Assembly: GCA_012295275.1 (NCBI GenBank)
Contig: CM022665.1
Location: 37,362,433 to 37,426,432 of the forward strand
Direction: 5' to 3'
DNA: 64,000 nucleotides
DNA from: Chrysomallon squamiferum
Lineage: Eukaryota; Mollusca; Gastropoda; Neomphalida; Peltospiridae
The stretch's first letter is position 1. Every line of letters begins with the position of its first letter. This document shows, in pieces, positions 40,101 to 50,537 of this stretch. A model generated the notes under the pieces. That model searched no databases. It worked only from the letters and a program-made list of their open reading frames with translations, and had not been told where the DNA came from. The position numbers were made by a program, and so were the translations under genes.

Positions 40101-41359
40101 CATTATCGTAATTATAAATTTCTACATTTCTGGCAGTTAAAAAACAATTTATGTTACTAGGTGACAGTGGTGCCTCAGTGAATAAGTATTTTGTCTGGAC
40201 AAATTTTGTAAACGTTTGGTAAATTATTATACATAGAAAAGGATATCCTGCACAGGTTAGTGTACTACCAATTGGCTACAGCCAGTTCCACATAGTGTTT
40301 GTACACATTTCAAAAATTGTAGAGCCATTTCATTCAGGTAACATTAAACAATTTTAACAAGAAAACAATAAAACATTGTACAAAAATAGTGTTAAGTAAA
40401 CTTACAATGATTTGTGTAAGAATTGTAGCCATATGTTTATCATGTTCTGTAAAGAAAATAAATATCAAATGTTTAAAAACACTTAACACTTAAATATATA
40501 TAAGCAGAACAAAATATATTTTTAATGGTGATTTCCTAAAGTTTAATATTTCCTCTTCATTAATAGTTTAAAAAAAAAAAAATAATAAAATATAAACTCT
40601 ATAAATCATGATTTTTCTGGTTCTACTAGCTTTTGGTGTAAAATATAAAACATTTACTATAGTATATATTCAGCATATTATTACAAAGTTTTATTACATT
40701 ATTCTTACAAGTCTTATAGCATTTTATTTAGTTAGTATAAAGCCTTAAATAGAAAAATGTTAAATTTAAAATGTACTGTCTAATCTTTCATATGGATTGT
40801 CCTCAACATTTTTTTCCACAGCAGCTTCTTGAGATGCTCGGAACCTGGATTTTTTGGCTGGAACTGGTTCCAGGTCAGGGGCCTTTAATGGGAGTGCTGC
40901 AATATATAGATATGTTAATATATAATTACTCATTATGACACATCAGAAATAAAAGATTAATGTCTATATCTGTATAAGTTTTAATTTTGAGCAATAATAG
41001 AAATTACAATGAAGTGTAATTTGATAGGTGTTTTTTTTATTAGTTATTTAAGTGTACGAATTATTAGTTGGAGAAAATAAATATGAACTTAACTTTTACA
41101 TTTATAATGACAATTATAAAAGAAAAAGAAGTTATTTATAAATTGATATATACAGACAGTTAATATATTTTTACAACCTACCTTCCATTTTAACTTGATC
41201 TCTGCCATCGCCACTAGACTCAGGTTTCCTCTTGTCTGTTCTTTTGACAATGCTTGCTGCTGCATCTTTTCCAGAATTAAGAAATTCCTTTTGAAATTTC
41301 AGAAGATCTTCTTCAGTTTCACCTTTTTTAGGTCTTTGGAGCATGTTTGGAAAGTCCAT
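23381..41359 (-). CDS. RPAP1: RPAP1, RNA polymerase II-associated protein 1 (complete)
   Basis: Family role: binds Pol II and links it to Mediator; orthologue of plant MINIYO. Exons: 41359-41182, 40896-40777, 40446-40406, 39985-39896, 39488-39261, 39071-38913, 37705-37574, 37196-37081, 36512-36411, 35961-35860, 35487-35320, 34895-34752, 34305-34168, 33987-33918, 33728-33625, 33293-33237, 32898-32799, 32476-32309, 32115-31968, 31460-31389, 31045-30936, 30414-30216, 29504-29358, 29110-28986, 28513-28310, 26404-26279, 25843-25692, 25348-25216, 24815-24650, 24139-23912, 23521-23381. About 1,389 codons (human about 1,393). N-terminus MLQRPKKGETEEDLLKFQ; RPAP1_N near residue 150 (KSIFAQQM); RPAP1_C about 355-420 (ARFDFHGNLL, GLHHHGDEPE, AGYTLEELFGLARS); helical C-terminal half with LRWVFLLECWRP and YQAVSFGDSLFGSYVLLPLQ. 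In-frame TAG two codons before the start. Phase is unresolved at 39261/39071 and 33237/32898. Confidence 0.95.
26688..28182 (+). mobile_element. Degenerate pogo/Tigger-type DNA transposon in an RPAP1 intron
   Basis: About 1.5 kb fills most of the intron between the exons at 28513-28310 and 26404-26279. The ends are inverted: CAGTCAAAACTGG at the left and, on the other strand, CAGTCAAACTTGG at the right, with TA just before the left end. Subterminal sequence has the GGCCACCTGTC/AACAGCCA pattern I associate with Tigger-like elements. Inside, on the plus strand, are broken remains of a DDE transposase (see 27384-28005). At about 1.5 kb it is shorter than usual full elements, so internal deletion is likely. 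Confidence 0.75.
27384..28005 (+). pseudogene. Pogo/Tigger transposase C-terminal remnant
   Basis: Reading through stops and frame changes, the plus strand gives DNVPSHP (catalytic Asp plus the conserved His-Pro). It continues with VKFVILSPNTSS, QLMDQGINQTMKLKYHK (matching the family's QPLDQGI motif), VLQAI, and TTDKKCFNRSGFH (matching the family's TI-x-NCF-x-KAGF). An acidic tail (QCEDNDGDEDESS) follows. Stop codons fall after the first and third blocks, so the gene is dead. The N-terminal CENP-B-like DNA-binding half was not found and is probably deleted. Confidence 0.7.
34098..34136. repeat. 39-nt poly-A run (poly-T in the RPAP1 transcript)
   Basis: An uninterrupted A run on the plus strand, about 32 bp downstream of the 34305-34168 exon of RPAP1 in the direction of transcription. 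It could be the tail of a retroposed sequence or simple slippage. No target duplication was seen. Confidence 0.9.
37835..38596 (-). mobile_element. Short Tigger (pogo superfamily) element in an RPAP1 intron
   Basis: 762 bp with matching inverted ends. The left end begins CAGTGGTACCTTGACTTACG. The right end, read on the minus strand, begins CAGTGGTACCCTGACTTATG. TA follows the right end, as expected for a TA target; the left flank reads TG. The CAG...GACTTATGAGT terminus is characteristic of Tigger elements. It contains the N-terminal part of a transposase on the minus strand and no catalytic domain, so it is a non-autonomous deletion derivative. It lies in the intron between the exons at 39071-38913 and 37705-37574. 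Confidence 0.85.
38098..38325 (-). pseudogene. Truncated Tigger transposase, N-terminal DNA-binding part
   Basis: 75 codons from an ATG at 38325 to a stop at 38098. The sequence begins MDPKKVSAKDNAEKKKQMMS and continues with VELKLEFLEKHEQG, then VIDLARQNEHSTSTICTIL. This is the helix-turn-helix (CENP-B N / psq type) at the start of pogo/Tigger transposases. The rest of the protein, including the DDE domain, is absent. The open frame continues upstream to 38454 without family similarity. Confidence 0.75.
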
Positions 41360-41447
41360 ACTCTATAGCTAGAACTAGTAGAAGTAATTTTGCAAATAAA
41401 TCGAGAATAGCGTTTAAATTTTACATGATCTTGTTGAGCACCATTTA
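41360..41447 (-). promoter_or_regulatory. RPAP1 5' leader in the first coding exon, with a 7-codon uORF
   Basis: A TAG acceptor at 41450-41448 is preceded in the transcript by a (CT)n(T)n microsatellite (plus strand 41463-41506) that serves as its polypyrimidine tract. The leader then holds an upstream ATG at 41444 with seven sense codons and a TAA ending at 41421, about 60 bases before the main start. The uORF is complete and does not overlap the main frame. Confidence 0.55.
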
Positions 41448-41462
41448 CTAAATGCAAAAATG

Positions 41463-41473
41463 TAAAAAAAAAA

Positions 41474-41506
<33 letters not shown>
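41463..41506. repeat. (A)n(GA)n microsatellite upstream of the RPAP1 start codon
   Basis: About 19 A followed by about 12 GA dinucleotides on the plus strand. In the RPAP1 transcript this reads as a CU/U tract directly before the proposed 3' splice site at 41450-41448. Confidence 0.9.
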
Positions 41507-41861
41507 TGCACTGGTATCAGTGTATGATTATTATCTTCCTTTCTTATAAAAAAAAAATAATAATAATAAAATAAAATATTTATTAGAAATAGTAGCTCTG
41601 TTAACCACGATAAAACTCTTTACCAGCACACCATTATGATTATGGATGTCAGATAATTTGTCCCTCACTTGTGCACGAAGATTATCAAGCCAAAAAAGTT
41701 ACAATAACAATATCCGAGTAATAGAACATGCACGGAAACACGGAACTTCAGACTAACAAATACATCCGACGAAATTTATTATTAAAAAACAATAACAACG
41801 CATATAAAATGAACTGATCAATATATTTCATACTAACCAACCACATTCTAATAATAATTAC

Positions 41862-41950
41862 CTTTCAAAGACAGAATCATTAATTTAATTTACTCAAGTA
41901 ACTTTACGATTGTACATGGAGGCATCCATCTTTAAATTAAGAAAAGGGCC
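41862..41950 (-). promoter_or_regulatory. Probable non-coding first exon of RPAP1
   Basis: On the minus strand a TTTGAAAG|GTAATT donor lies at 41862/41861, about 410 bases upstream of the acceptor at 41448. The preceding sequence contains ATGGATGCCTCCATG, rich in ATGG boxes. The 5' limit and promoter cannot be fixed from sequence. The exon is inferred from donor/acceptor pairing only. Confidence 0.4.
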
Positions 41951-42127
41951 AAGGAAAAACCGAAAATACAAAATGCAAGTACAACACTGAAAGAAAGTGG
42001 ATATATTATTTTTGTGCACCTGTCTGTATCTGCATGTGTATATTAATATTGTGTAATATTTGGACGAATGTTTCAGCCAAATACCTTGGATCCGGACGTT
42101 TTATCGAAATAAATTTAATATATATAT

Positions 42128-42206
42128 AACTGTATATGAGATGGTATGTATAGTCAAATATTGTGCTAATTAAAAAAAAAAAAAAAAAAAATAATAATAA
42201 TAATAA

Positions 42207-42237
<31 letters not shown>

Positions 42238-42363
42238 TATTATTATTATTATTATTTTTTTTTTTTTTTTTGAATAAAATAAGTGAAAATATGAAAATCA
42301 GTGTCATTTTAAAATTATTTATTAGCACAATATTTGACTATACATACCATTTCGTATACAGTT
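42128..42363. repeat. Fold-back element: 43-bp inverted arms around an A/T core
   Basis: The left arm is 42128-42170 (AACTGTATATGAGATGGTAT...). The right arm is 42321-42363, whose reverse complement begins AACTGTATACGAAATGGTAT. By eye the arms match at 41 of 43 positions. The core contains poly-A, (AAT)n, (AAAT)n, (ATT)n and poly-T, which is itself roughly self-complementary, plus about 50 bp of unpaired sequence. It lies in the interval between the 5' ends of RPAP1 and TCTE1. No clear target-site duplication was seen. Confidence 0.85.
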
Positions 42364-43200
42364 TTGAGAGGTAGGCTGACCATTTTACGTTGTGTCTGAC
42401 ACCATGGAGGAATTCAGGAATGGGCATACACACAGATGCTCTATCCTCACACTGACTCTGATCTGAAATTAAACATACAATTCTGTTCGTCCTTTTGGGG
42501 TCGGACACCAATATTATCTTAGAGTAGGATGCCACAAACCCGAACACAGTCATACTGTAAGCACTCAACAAGAGCTTGCAATTTGTTGTGACATATCTAT
42601 AGGGAACAATTAAATTCATCTCCTCTCATCGTATCACAAAACTGATGAAAGTCATTATATAATTCATATATTTTAATAAGACCCAAAGACCTAATCTTTT
42701 GCCACACGGCCTTGTCAGTAGTGAATATTCACATGATTACCGAATAAAGAGCATGTTCTACATCTTGCTCAAAGTCAACTGTTACTACAGAAGGATACTA
42801 CACACGAAGCATGGTTTCGTGTGTAGTTTGGACTCTGTATTGGAGCAGAGTATAGGGAACTGGCCCTTTCAAGGACACTAAAGTTAGCCAACTATAATTT
42901 TTAAGCAGCATTTAAACAGGACAGAGTCGCATGAATTCAAATCCAATTAACTGGTCAACTGGCTAAAATGTCATTCGAAACGTCCGTTCACCGTGTTATT
43001 TATATAATTTTAATTGTTTAATTTGTCAGATTGTAAGAGACTGTAATGTTGTTTGTTTTTAACTAAAGCCGATAACACTCTCACTAATAAAATAACAACA
43101 GTTAGAACATTTAATACAACGATAATATCAACAATAATAAATGGTGATACCTTTCGCATCTTTTCGGTGTTTCAAATGACCGAAGAAACGAGCATGCGCT
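42364..43200. other. RPAP1-TCTE1 divergent intergenic interval
   Basis: CpG-containing sequence with no recognised coding exon. The 93-codon minus-strand open frame at 42619-42338 ends inside the inverted-repeat arm and resembles no family I know. An inverted pair, ACACACGAAGC (about 42800) and GTTTCGTGTGT (about 42813), is a small local hairpin. Confidence 0.5.
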
Positions 43201-43316
43201 GAATTAACTTCCTGAAACTATAGAAACCGATCTAACAAATTTGTTTCTGACAGATGTGAATTACTACTGAAAAGACAGCTTTAACTTAACACTTCTTGTT
43301 ATATTTGAAAACACAG
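43201..43316 (+). promoter_or_regulatory. Probable non-coding first exon and promoter of TCTE1
   Basis: A good donor, ACACAG|GTAAAT, lies at 43316/43317, and a matching acceptor TTTATTTCAG ends at 43809, 13 bases before the start codon. The 5' boundary given here is arbitrary. A TGTTTGTTTTT stretch upstream (about 43050) resembles a forkhead site of the sort bound by FOXJ1, but such T-rich matches are common by chance here. Confidence 0.4.
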
Positions 43317-43822
43317 GTAAATTAACTGGGGACATAATTTTGCCAAAGTTGCAATTTACTGATTTAACATTTAAGTAAGAATTCATAATGTATTATTATA
43401 ATGTTCTAAGGTCTTCATGATTAAAAAAGAAAAAAACCGTTGATATGTATACCACGACATTTTCAATGCTATCTTTATTCAGTTATTATCTGCATAAAAC
43501 GAATTCTTAAAATATAAGTTAAACAAAATTAAATGCTTAACATTCTCTGTTAAATTCTACTTCTGTTTAGTTTTAAATTTCAGTGCATCTTTTTACTTGT
43601 GGAAATATGCAGACGTTAAACTCCAAGGCCGCCAACAACAACAACAAAAACAAACATATTAAAGATATACATTTATATATATAATATCTTCTAACATTTT
43701 ATGAAATGAAATTTATTTAGATTTTTAAAACAAATTTAGCTTAATATATTCAAATTTAAGAAAGTAGCATTACTGGCAAACTTATATAATAATAATACTT
43801 TTATTTCAGGACTTAGAAAACA

Positions 43823-46078
43823 ATGGCAGAGCCTCCTCTGAATGATGCAGAACAGCCAGGAGACACAGCTGACCAGCAATCAAACCCAGCAGAAGATGAC
43901 TCCAAGAGTGGACAGAAGAGTCAGCCTGGTTCAAAACCAGGTTCCAAGACTGGATCACGGCCCGGCTCGGCCCAGTCTCAGAAAAGTGTTAAAAGTGATG
44001 GAGGCAAAAAGAGTCGTGAATCTCTTCTCTCACCCTCAGGTTCAGCCAAGGACAATCCAGCAGCAGACCTGAGAAAGATGAGAAGAATAATTGCTGAGGA
44101 TCCTGAGTGGTCCCTAGCAACAGTTCCCATGCTTTCAGAAATGTGTATCAGTCACATTGTAAAGGATTTTGAAAGTATGTTTTGAAAGATGTATAGGGTT
44201 TTGATCACATATATCCTGCTTCTTGATATATTTTATTACTATTTCTAATTCATACTGAGCATGAGATTTTGTGAAATAAGTAAAAAGTCAGACAGACTTG
44301 TAATATTTTATAGTTTGACAGTTCAATATTTTCTTTGTTGAATATGATAAACTAGCCTTTATAATTTATATAAAGTTTTATGTTTTGTACAATAACATTG
44401 CTTATCTTCATTTGCAGACAATTCTGAAATTTTAAATGAGTTACTTCCAAAACACAGGAGTAAAGTTTTGGAGAAAATATCAGTTGACATTCCTCTTAAA
44501 GTGACAGCTAACCTTGTGGATGAAGAAGACTACTGGAAGCGTTGCTGCAAGAACCGCTGGGAAATCTGTGATATTTCTGCCTTTGGAGACAGCTGGAAGA
44601 GAATGTATTTTGAGAGAAACCTCCAAGAAATTATTGAACACTTTGTACCTGAAACCACAGACCCTATACAGCTGAATGAAACACTCCCTCTGTCTGCCCA
44701 TTATGTAAAGAAACTTGATATTAAGCAGCTGCTTCCACCAGTTAGAGAAGCACCAAAGGGACCAGACTTTGATGAAGCTTCAGATGCAGGCAGTGATGCT
44801 GGAGATGAGCCTGAATGTGACCACTTTAACTTCAGTGCAGCTCTGAAAGCTCTGCCAAATATAGAAGAACTCCATTTAACATATGGAGTGCGTGACTGTG
44901 GCATGAACTTTGAGTGGAATTTATTTCAGTTCACAGCCAGAGACTGTTTACAGCTTGCAGAAAGCATTGCAAAGTGCAAAACTCTTAAGGTTTTGAGACT
45001 GCACAGAAGCAAAGTGGATGATGACAAAGTTAGGGTTTTGATAAGTCACATACTTGACCACCCTGGACTCATTACATTGGACTTATCACACAACTTGATC
45101 AGTGATCGTGGGGCGAGGGCTATTGGGAAGTTCATCAACAACCACAGCAACTTAGTTCGACTGAATCTGTGTGACAACCAGATAAAGGTGGCTGGTGCTC
45201 AAGCCATTGCTCATGCTCTGACAAAAAATACAACTCTAGAGTACCTAAGTCTGAGATTAAACAAATTGGGAGATGAAGGTGGACAAGCAATCTGTCGTTC
45301 CTTGCTGAAGAACTCCACACTGAAGGAAATCAACCTTGGCAGCAATGATATCAGTGAACCAACAGCAGCCATTCTGTCACAGGTTGTCATGGTGAACAAT
45401 ACTGTGAAATCTATTGACTTGTCTTGCAATAGAATTGGTCCAGTAAGTATTTATGTATTTACCATTTTGTTTTACATCCATACAGTTTAAAAAATATGTA
45501 AAAGAAGAAGCTTCATGTGCTGAAATGTGTTCTTTTTATTTTCAAAACTGATTTGCTCCTGAGAAAGGAGTTATGAACTACCAAGCACACCTTCAATTTT
45601 TCTTAATGTTTAAGAGTTACCTCTCTTGGTTTACTCAGCTGTGGAATGGTGACAAATGTTCTCTTCATCCTTTTAGATGTCCATTAATTATCTCCCTTTC
45701 TGACAAATAAATTTAATGTTTAAATAGGTAAAAATATTTGAATGTTTTTTCTCATTTCATAATTATTAACTTTAAATTTGGACAGTTTTAAAATGTCCTG
45801 AAATATTCTTTTAAAAATATTTTTCAATCATATTATAGGATGGAGGCAAACAGCTTCAAGAAGGTATGGAAGAGAACACAACCATCACCAGCATGGATCT
45901 GAGGTTGACAGACTGTGGCCAGGAGTCAGAGTACTGCATCAACCAGATCTTACATCGCAATCAGGAACAAGAGCGAGAAGCTTTGATAAAAGAGTTAGAG
46001 GCTAATAAACCACCACAGAAGAAAGTAGCTGAGCCACAGGCTGCCCATCGCTACAAACACCCTGTATCTCGAGCCTAA
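43823..46078 (+). CDS. TCTE1: TCTE1 / DRC5, dynein regulatory complex subunit 5
   Basis: Subunit of the nexin-dynein regulatory complex linking axonemal doublets in motile cilia and sperm flagella (FAP155 in Chlamydomonas). Exons 43823-44174, 44418-45442 and 45839-46078 join in phases 1 and 0 and give 538 residues, slightly longer than human (about 500). Residues 1-75 are a Ser/Gly/Lys/Pro-rich tail with repeated PGS units. A conserved N-terminal block follows (LRKMRRIIAEDPEWSLATVP; HRSKVLEKISVDIPL; DYWKRCCKNRW; DSWKRMYFERNLQEIIEHF). An acidic loop lies near 234-252. About eight leucine-rich repeats run from about 262 to 515, for example LITLDLSHNLISDRGARAIG and LEYLSLRLNKLGDEGGQAI. The C-terminus is short and basic. 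An in-frame TAG three codons upstream supports the start. Confidence 0.94.
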
Positions 46079-46245
46079 CTGTACACTGATCCAAACTTAA
46101 TACTGTTTTTATTATTATAGAAAACTGAAACATGCTCTCACAGTGTTTAGATTACTATTGATTACATAATTGTACGGTGATTTGAAGTTAATTATTTTGA
46201 TTCCTATAGGAATTGTTGAAATATAATGTCTTGAGCTTAACTGAA

Positions 46246-46251
46246 AATAAA
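46246..46251 (+). terminator. TCTE1 polyadenylation signal
   Basis: AATAAA 168 bases after the TCTE1 stop codon, in the right orientation. The cleavage site is not visible. Confidence 0.65.
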
Positions 46252-47060
46252 CATGCAGAATAACCATTATCCTGCAAGTATTTATTAGTTCTTTTTTAAA
46301 AAAAGCAAAATGTTTATTTATTTTTTGTTAAAAATTTCATAAATAAATTATAAATAAATTAGAACAACATCAATAATTTTACATTAAAATAAAAATATTA
46401 ACAAAACAACTGTTAGAAATGTTTTGTAAATATTGAAGAATATTTGAAATTTAGAAATTTGCGTTATATAGATTTAATTTTTTTATTGAAACTTATTTTA
46501 CGTGTTATTAAAATTGATAATAAAAAATATACGTTATTTAAAAAAAAATTTACTTGCAAATTTTTATTTATTGTTAAAAACTAAATAAATGTTTGTTACA
46601 CATAGTTTTTAATATTCTATACTTGATAAAAATAAAATAAAAACAACATGTTATTGAAATTAAATACACTGATACTGCTGTTGTATTCAATATTGAAATA
46701 AAAGTTAATTTAATTTGGTTGGTTGTTGTCTTATCAATAAACCTAAAATTCAAGTGGCTTGTTTTCCTACACAGATTTTGAAATTATTATTGTTTTTGTT
46801 ATTGCTGTTATTTAAACATTGTCTTGCTGTTAAGACCAGTCTCTTCTGCGAGATCAGTCACATTACTAGAAGAAAAATGAATCAAGCAGTCAATTTTTCT
46901 CAAAATATGGTTTGATTTGGACAAACTTTGGTATTGATTCTGGACATATTAAGCAACAGTTTTGAATTATTTTAACATTTAATTATTAAAAAAATAACAA
47001 ATAATGACAATAAACAAACAAACAAACACATAAATAAAAAAAATGTTTATTGGAATAACA

Positions 47061-47068
47061 ATAATAAC

Positions 47069-47116
<48 letters not shown>
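47061..47116. repeat. (AAT)n microsatellite
   Basis: About 56 bp of ATA/AAT trinucleotides downstream of TCTE1. Similar AAT/ATT arrays recur at about 51354-51391, 53608-53660 and 61729-61771. Confidence 0.95.
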
Positions 47117-47117
<1 letters not shown>

Positions 47118-47229
47118 GCTATTTCTAATATTCTGTCATAACAGTAACCTATGAAGTTCAAGATTAATGTATTATGGATTTTGCACTGGATATATTCTGT
47201 ATATAAATAAATAAATATATATATATATA

Positions 47230-47366
47230 TATATTTTTATTTTTATTTTTTATTTTTGTTTACGCCTGTATGCAAGAGCTGCGACTGGTGCGTACGCAGC
47301 CCTCATAGTTTGCCGAGATCCGTCAGTCGAGGTGTAAAAAAAAATAAAAATAAAAAAAAATAAGAA
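47230..47366. repeat. Small inverted repeat with A/T-rich arms and a GC-rich loop
   Basis: A T-rich arm ending TTTACGCC (about 47259-47266) pairs with GGTGTAAA followed by an A-rich arm (about 47331-47366). The loop is about 65 bp, CpG-rich, and contains a GCTGCG...CGCAGC hairpin. It looks like a small fold-back or MITE-like unit. No target duplication or family is recognised. Confidence 0.45.
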
Positions 47367-48039
47367 AAGAAATAGTCCAACAATGTGAACTCTATGAGGC
47401 TGGTCCTATGTCGTAATGCGCAGTAGAAATATGCAGTTGTCTTTATTATCTCCCTTGCCAATTACTTCAGATAATGCAGGAAAATGCACCCAACATATAA
47501 ATTTCTGCGTATATATGTATATATAAAACACCATACGTGTTTTTGTTCCACTATGCTATGATGAACAAATTACTGTTTTGAAGCCGGTTTTAGCTTTGTT
47601 TTTAGTACGAATAAATACACGTTTTCAGCATCTTAACACAGTGACTAACATAGCCTGTGAAATGATTATATATTATTGTTAAGTATGTATTTTCATCATG
47701 AGTCCTGTTTTTTAAAGATTGTACTGTATTAGTTTGAAGTCGTATCGTAAACATTGAAATTTCTGTGTTCTTAGCTCTAAAATTACGCATAAGAGTAGGA
47801 AATTGCAGAGAGCGAGTATTTTTATAGAATGTAGCGTCGAGTGACTTAAGATCTTAGGTAAATAATCCTGGCACCGTATGCACAGAAATCTGCGGATATC
47901 CATGATGTAATAGCGGCCTGACCCCGGCAATCGTACTTAAAAACATATGAGTTTGTATTGCACTTTTGTTTATCCCCGTAACTGATTTTCACTCGTTTCT
48001 GCCTAAATATTTAAAAAATAAAGAAGGAAAAAAAGAAGA

Positions 48040-48420
48040 AATTTCCTGTCATTTATCGGCACGAGTCAACCGCTTTGAAATCAATTTCAGGATTTGTCCC
48101 AATTCTATGATAATTCAATGACCTACCTTTCATTAATTTAATGCTTAAAATCCGGAAGCACTTCTGACAAGCGATTACCAATGAAATTAACGGTTTGTGG
48201 TCTCTTTCAACTAAAAACAACCCAGTCAAATTAAAGGACGCTATCTGTGAAATTAGTAGTCACGCTAAGAGATTAGAATGATAAGGATTTACGTCAGTAG
48301 GAACGTAGTCTACTTTTCATGTCGATCCACATCGCCTATTACTGTCATACGTAAAGACGTCTAAAGGACACAAGAGATATACCAAAAGTGAACGTCATCA
48401 TCCAAATACATATAGCTTTT
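48040..48420. promoter_or_regulatory. Complex non-coding block, possible regulatory element
   Basis: CpG-bearing, repeat-free sequence, distinct from the AT-rich background. It includes CCGGAAGCAC (ETS-like) near 48152 and several ACGTCA/GACGT half CRE sites between 48290 and 48400. There is no open frame of note. Function is only inferred. Confidence 0.25.
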
Positions 48421-49216
48421 CTTTCAGAACTGTTAATACTTTAGCTTGGTAAGCTGTATATTAGATGGCCTTTTTAAATTGGACTGTTATCTGCATTTTT
48501 AGCTGGACAATCAATAATGGTTAAGGATAGAAGTACCCCATAAACAGGACTTAAGGGTGACAAAGCAAAATACTGAATTAACACTGGACCATGGAAGTAT
48601 TGTATAGATAAGTTATTAAGAACATTTCACGATTTGTTACCGGGGTATATTTTGATGTAAAAACCAAAATACATATCCAAAACGTTGTCGGCTCATAAAT
48701 GTAGTTAAGGTATGTTTCTTGTAGATAAAATACTTAAAATATGAATTCTGTCCAAATAAACTCGAAATTATATGGAACCACTAACATACTGTGGAATCGT
48801 CATAAAAAAAGAAGAATAATTAATCATTCTTCAATCTGAAATCAATGTGTATACTTCGCAAAATTAATGAGATGGAAATCTGTGCTTTAGTTTTGGCATC
48901 ACGTAATCATAAATATTCATTATTATCATACGCCAATCGATCGACTGCTTACAGAAGGTCACACACAAATCTGTGAGGAATTCCTAACCAATAATGTGAG
49001 GAAAGATATAATGTTATTTTATTTGGCACCTGTTAAAAAACATACTGTAGTTTAATAACAAATGTTATTATTTCACGTCGTGCGATACCATTTTCCATTG
49101 CAGATATTTTAATACTCAAACAAGTTTCATGATTGCTATGGGCAGAGTCATAAAAAAATGAGACATTCATAAATATAAACGACTGTGCGGAAAACGATAG
49201 TGGAAAAGTTAATTAT

Positions 49217-49260
<44 letters not shown>

Positions 49261-49820
49261 TATGTGTTATTAGTGGGGATATATAAAATGCCTTGTATAT
49301 AGGGATATTTTTATATGTTGTCTATTCGTGTTAATTAAAATTATTTTTACTTTTATTGCCATCCTGTTTTTGCCATTCGTTATTTTTTCTTCATAAATAA
49401 AATAATTTACTTTATCTTGAACCTTCATCTATCACGAAGTTCTCGCATCAACCCTGTTTCCTGATCAACTAAGACAGGAAAATAGTATGGACCAAGATTG
49501 CTATTTGGAAAGTAACCATTTTATAACAACAAGAATACATGTATTTGAACATCTCTTCTTCTTCTTCTTCTTCTTCTTCTTCTGATTATTATTATATGCA
49601 TACTAATATCCAAGTGAATAAATTCCCCCAAATAAATACAAATAACCGATGACACAGATGTAAAGAATCTCTTTCGATTATTTTTCATTTTGATTTGAAT
49701 CCAAATAAATAATAAAAAAACATGTCTGATATGAATATAAATTCCGCTCATTTTCAGCATTTTTTTTTCTTCTTCTTTTCTCAATTTTGAACATATTTTT
49801 ACGTCAGCAGTATATTTTAA

Positions 49821-49852
<32 letters not shown>

Positions 49853-50503
49853 CTTCGTTGCAGAGCGACACATTAAGGTCCCGTTTTGCTTCAAGCAACT
49901 GTCCATTATTTTTTCCTGCACAACAACAAACACTCCCTTAAATCATTAGTACGAACTTGAAAACATGTTAAATTGGGTTACATGTCTTTAAGTGACATCC
50001 TTCGTATATAGTCAGTCGCCTTAGAGTTAATGGAATATAAAAACTCGTAGTTAGAGGCTTGTTGCAGGCAACTTCGGTATAACACTCGGAGACGATGTGG
50101 CTCCTTTCTGTGTGTTTTTTTTTAAAAAGAAGTATGACATGAAAATCCAATAAATTGATCAATTTAATCATCATCTGGTTTAAGGTGACATATAATAAAG
50201 CCGTAATGACTGTCGAGCACATTTAATGAGAAGAGTACTAATACTTTAAGATCAATATCGTGTATGTCGTTGTCACCATTATCTGTTGCTTCTATTCTAA
50301 CGCACGCCACGTCGGCTTTGTCAGTTTCTATTCAGAGAAACTCCTGATGCTTTTAAGGACGAAATAGGTTCATCCTTTCTTCTAACTTTCTGCCGAAGTT
50401 TTGGTAATTTGTTTAAAAAGAGGCATACAGCAACAACGACGACAAGAATAACATGGAAATGTACACCCATTTACCATACAGAAAAAGAAAATTACAAAAA
50501 AAG

Positions 50504-50537
<34 letters not shown>

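Noticed and set aside
42338-42619. 93-codon minus-strand open frame between RPAP1 and TCTE1
   Set aside because: No recognisable domain. Its 3' end runs into the inverted-repeat arm, it has no clear splice signals, and it lies in promoter-type sequence.
47259-47340. Possible tRNA or tRNA-derived gene in the GC-rich loop
   Set aside because: A hairpin is present, but no A and B box pair at tRNA spacing and no cloverleaf could be drawn.
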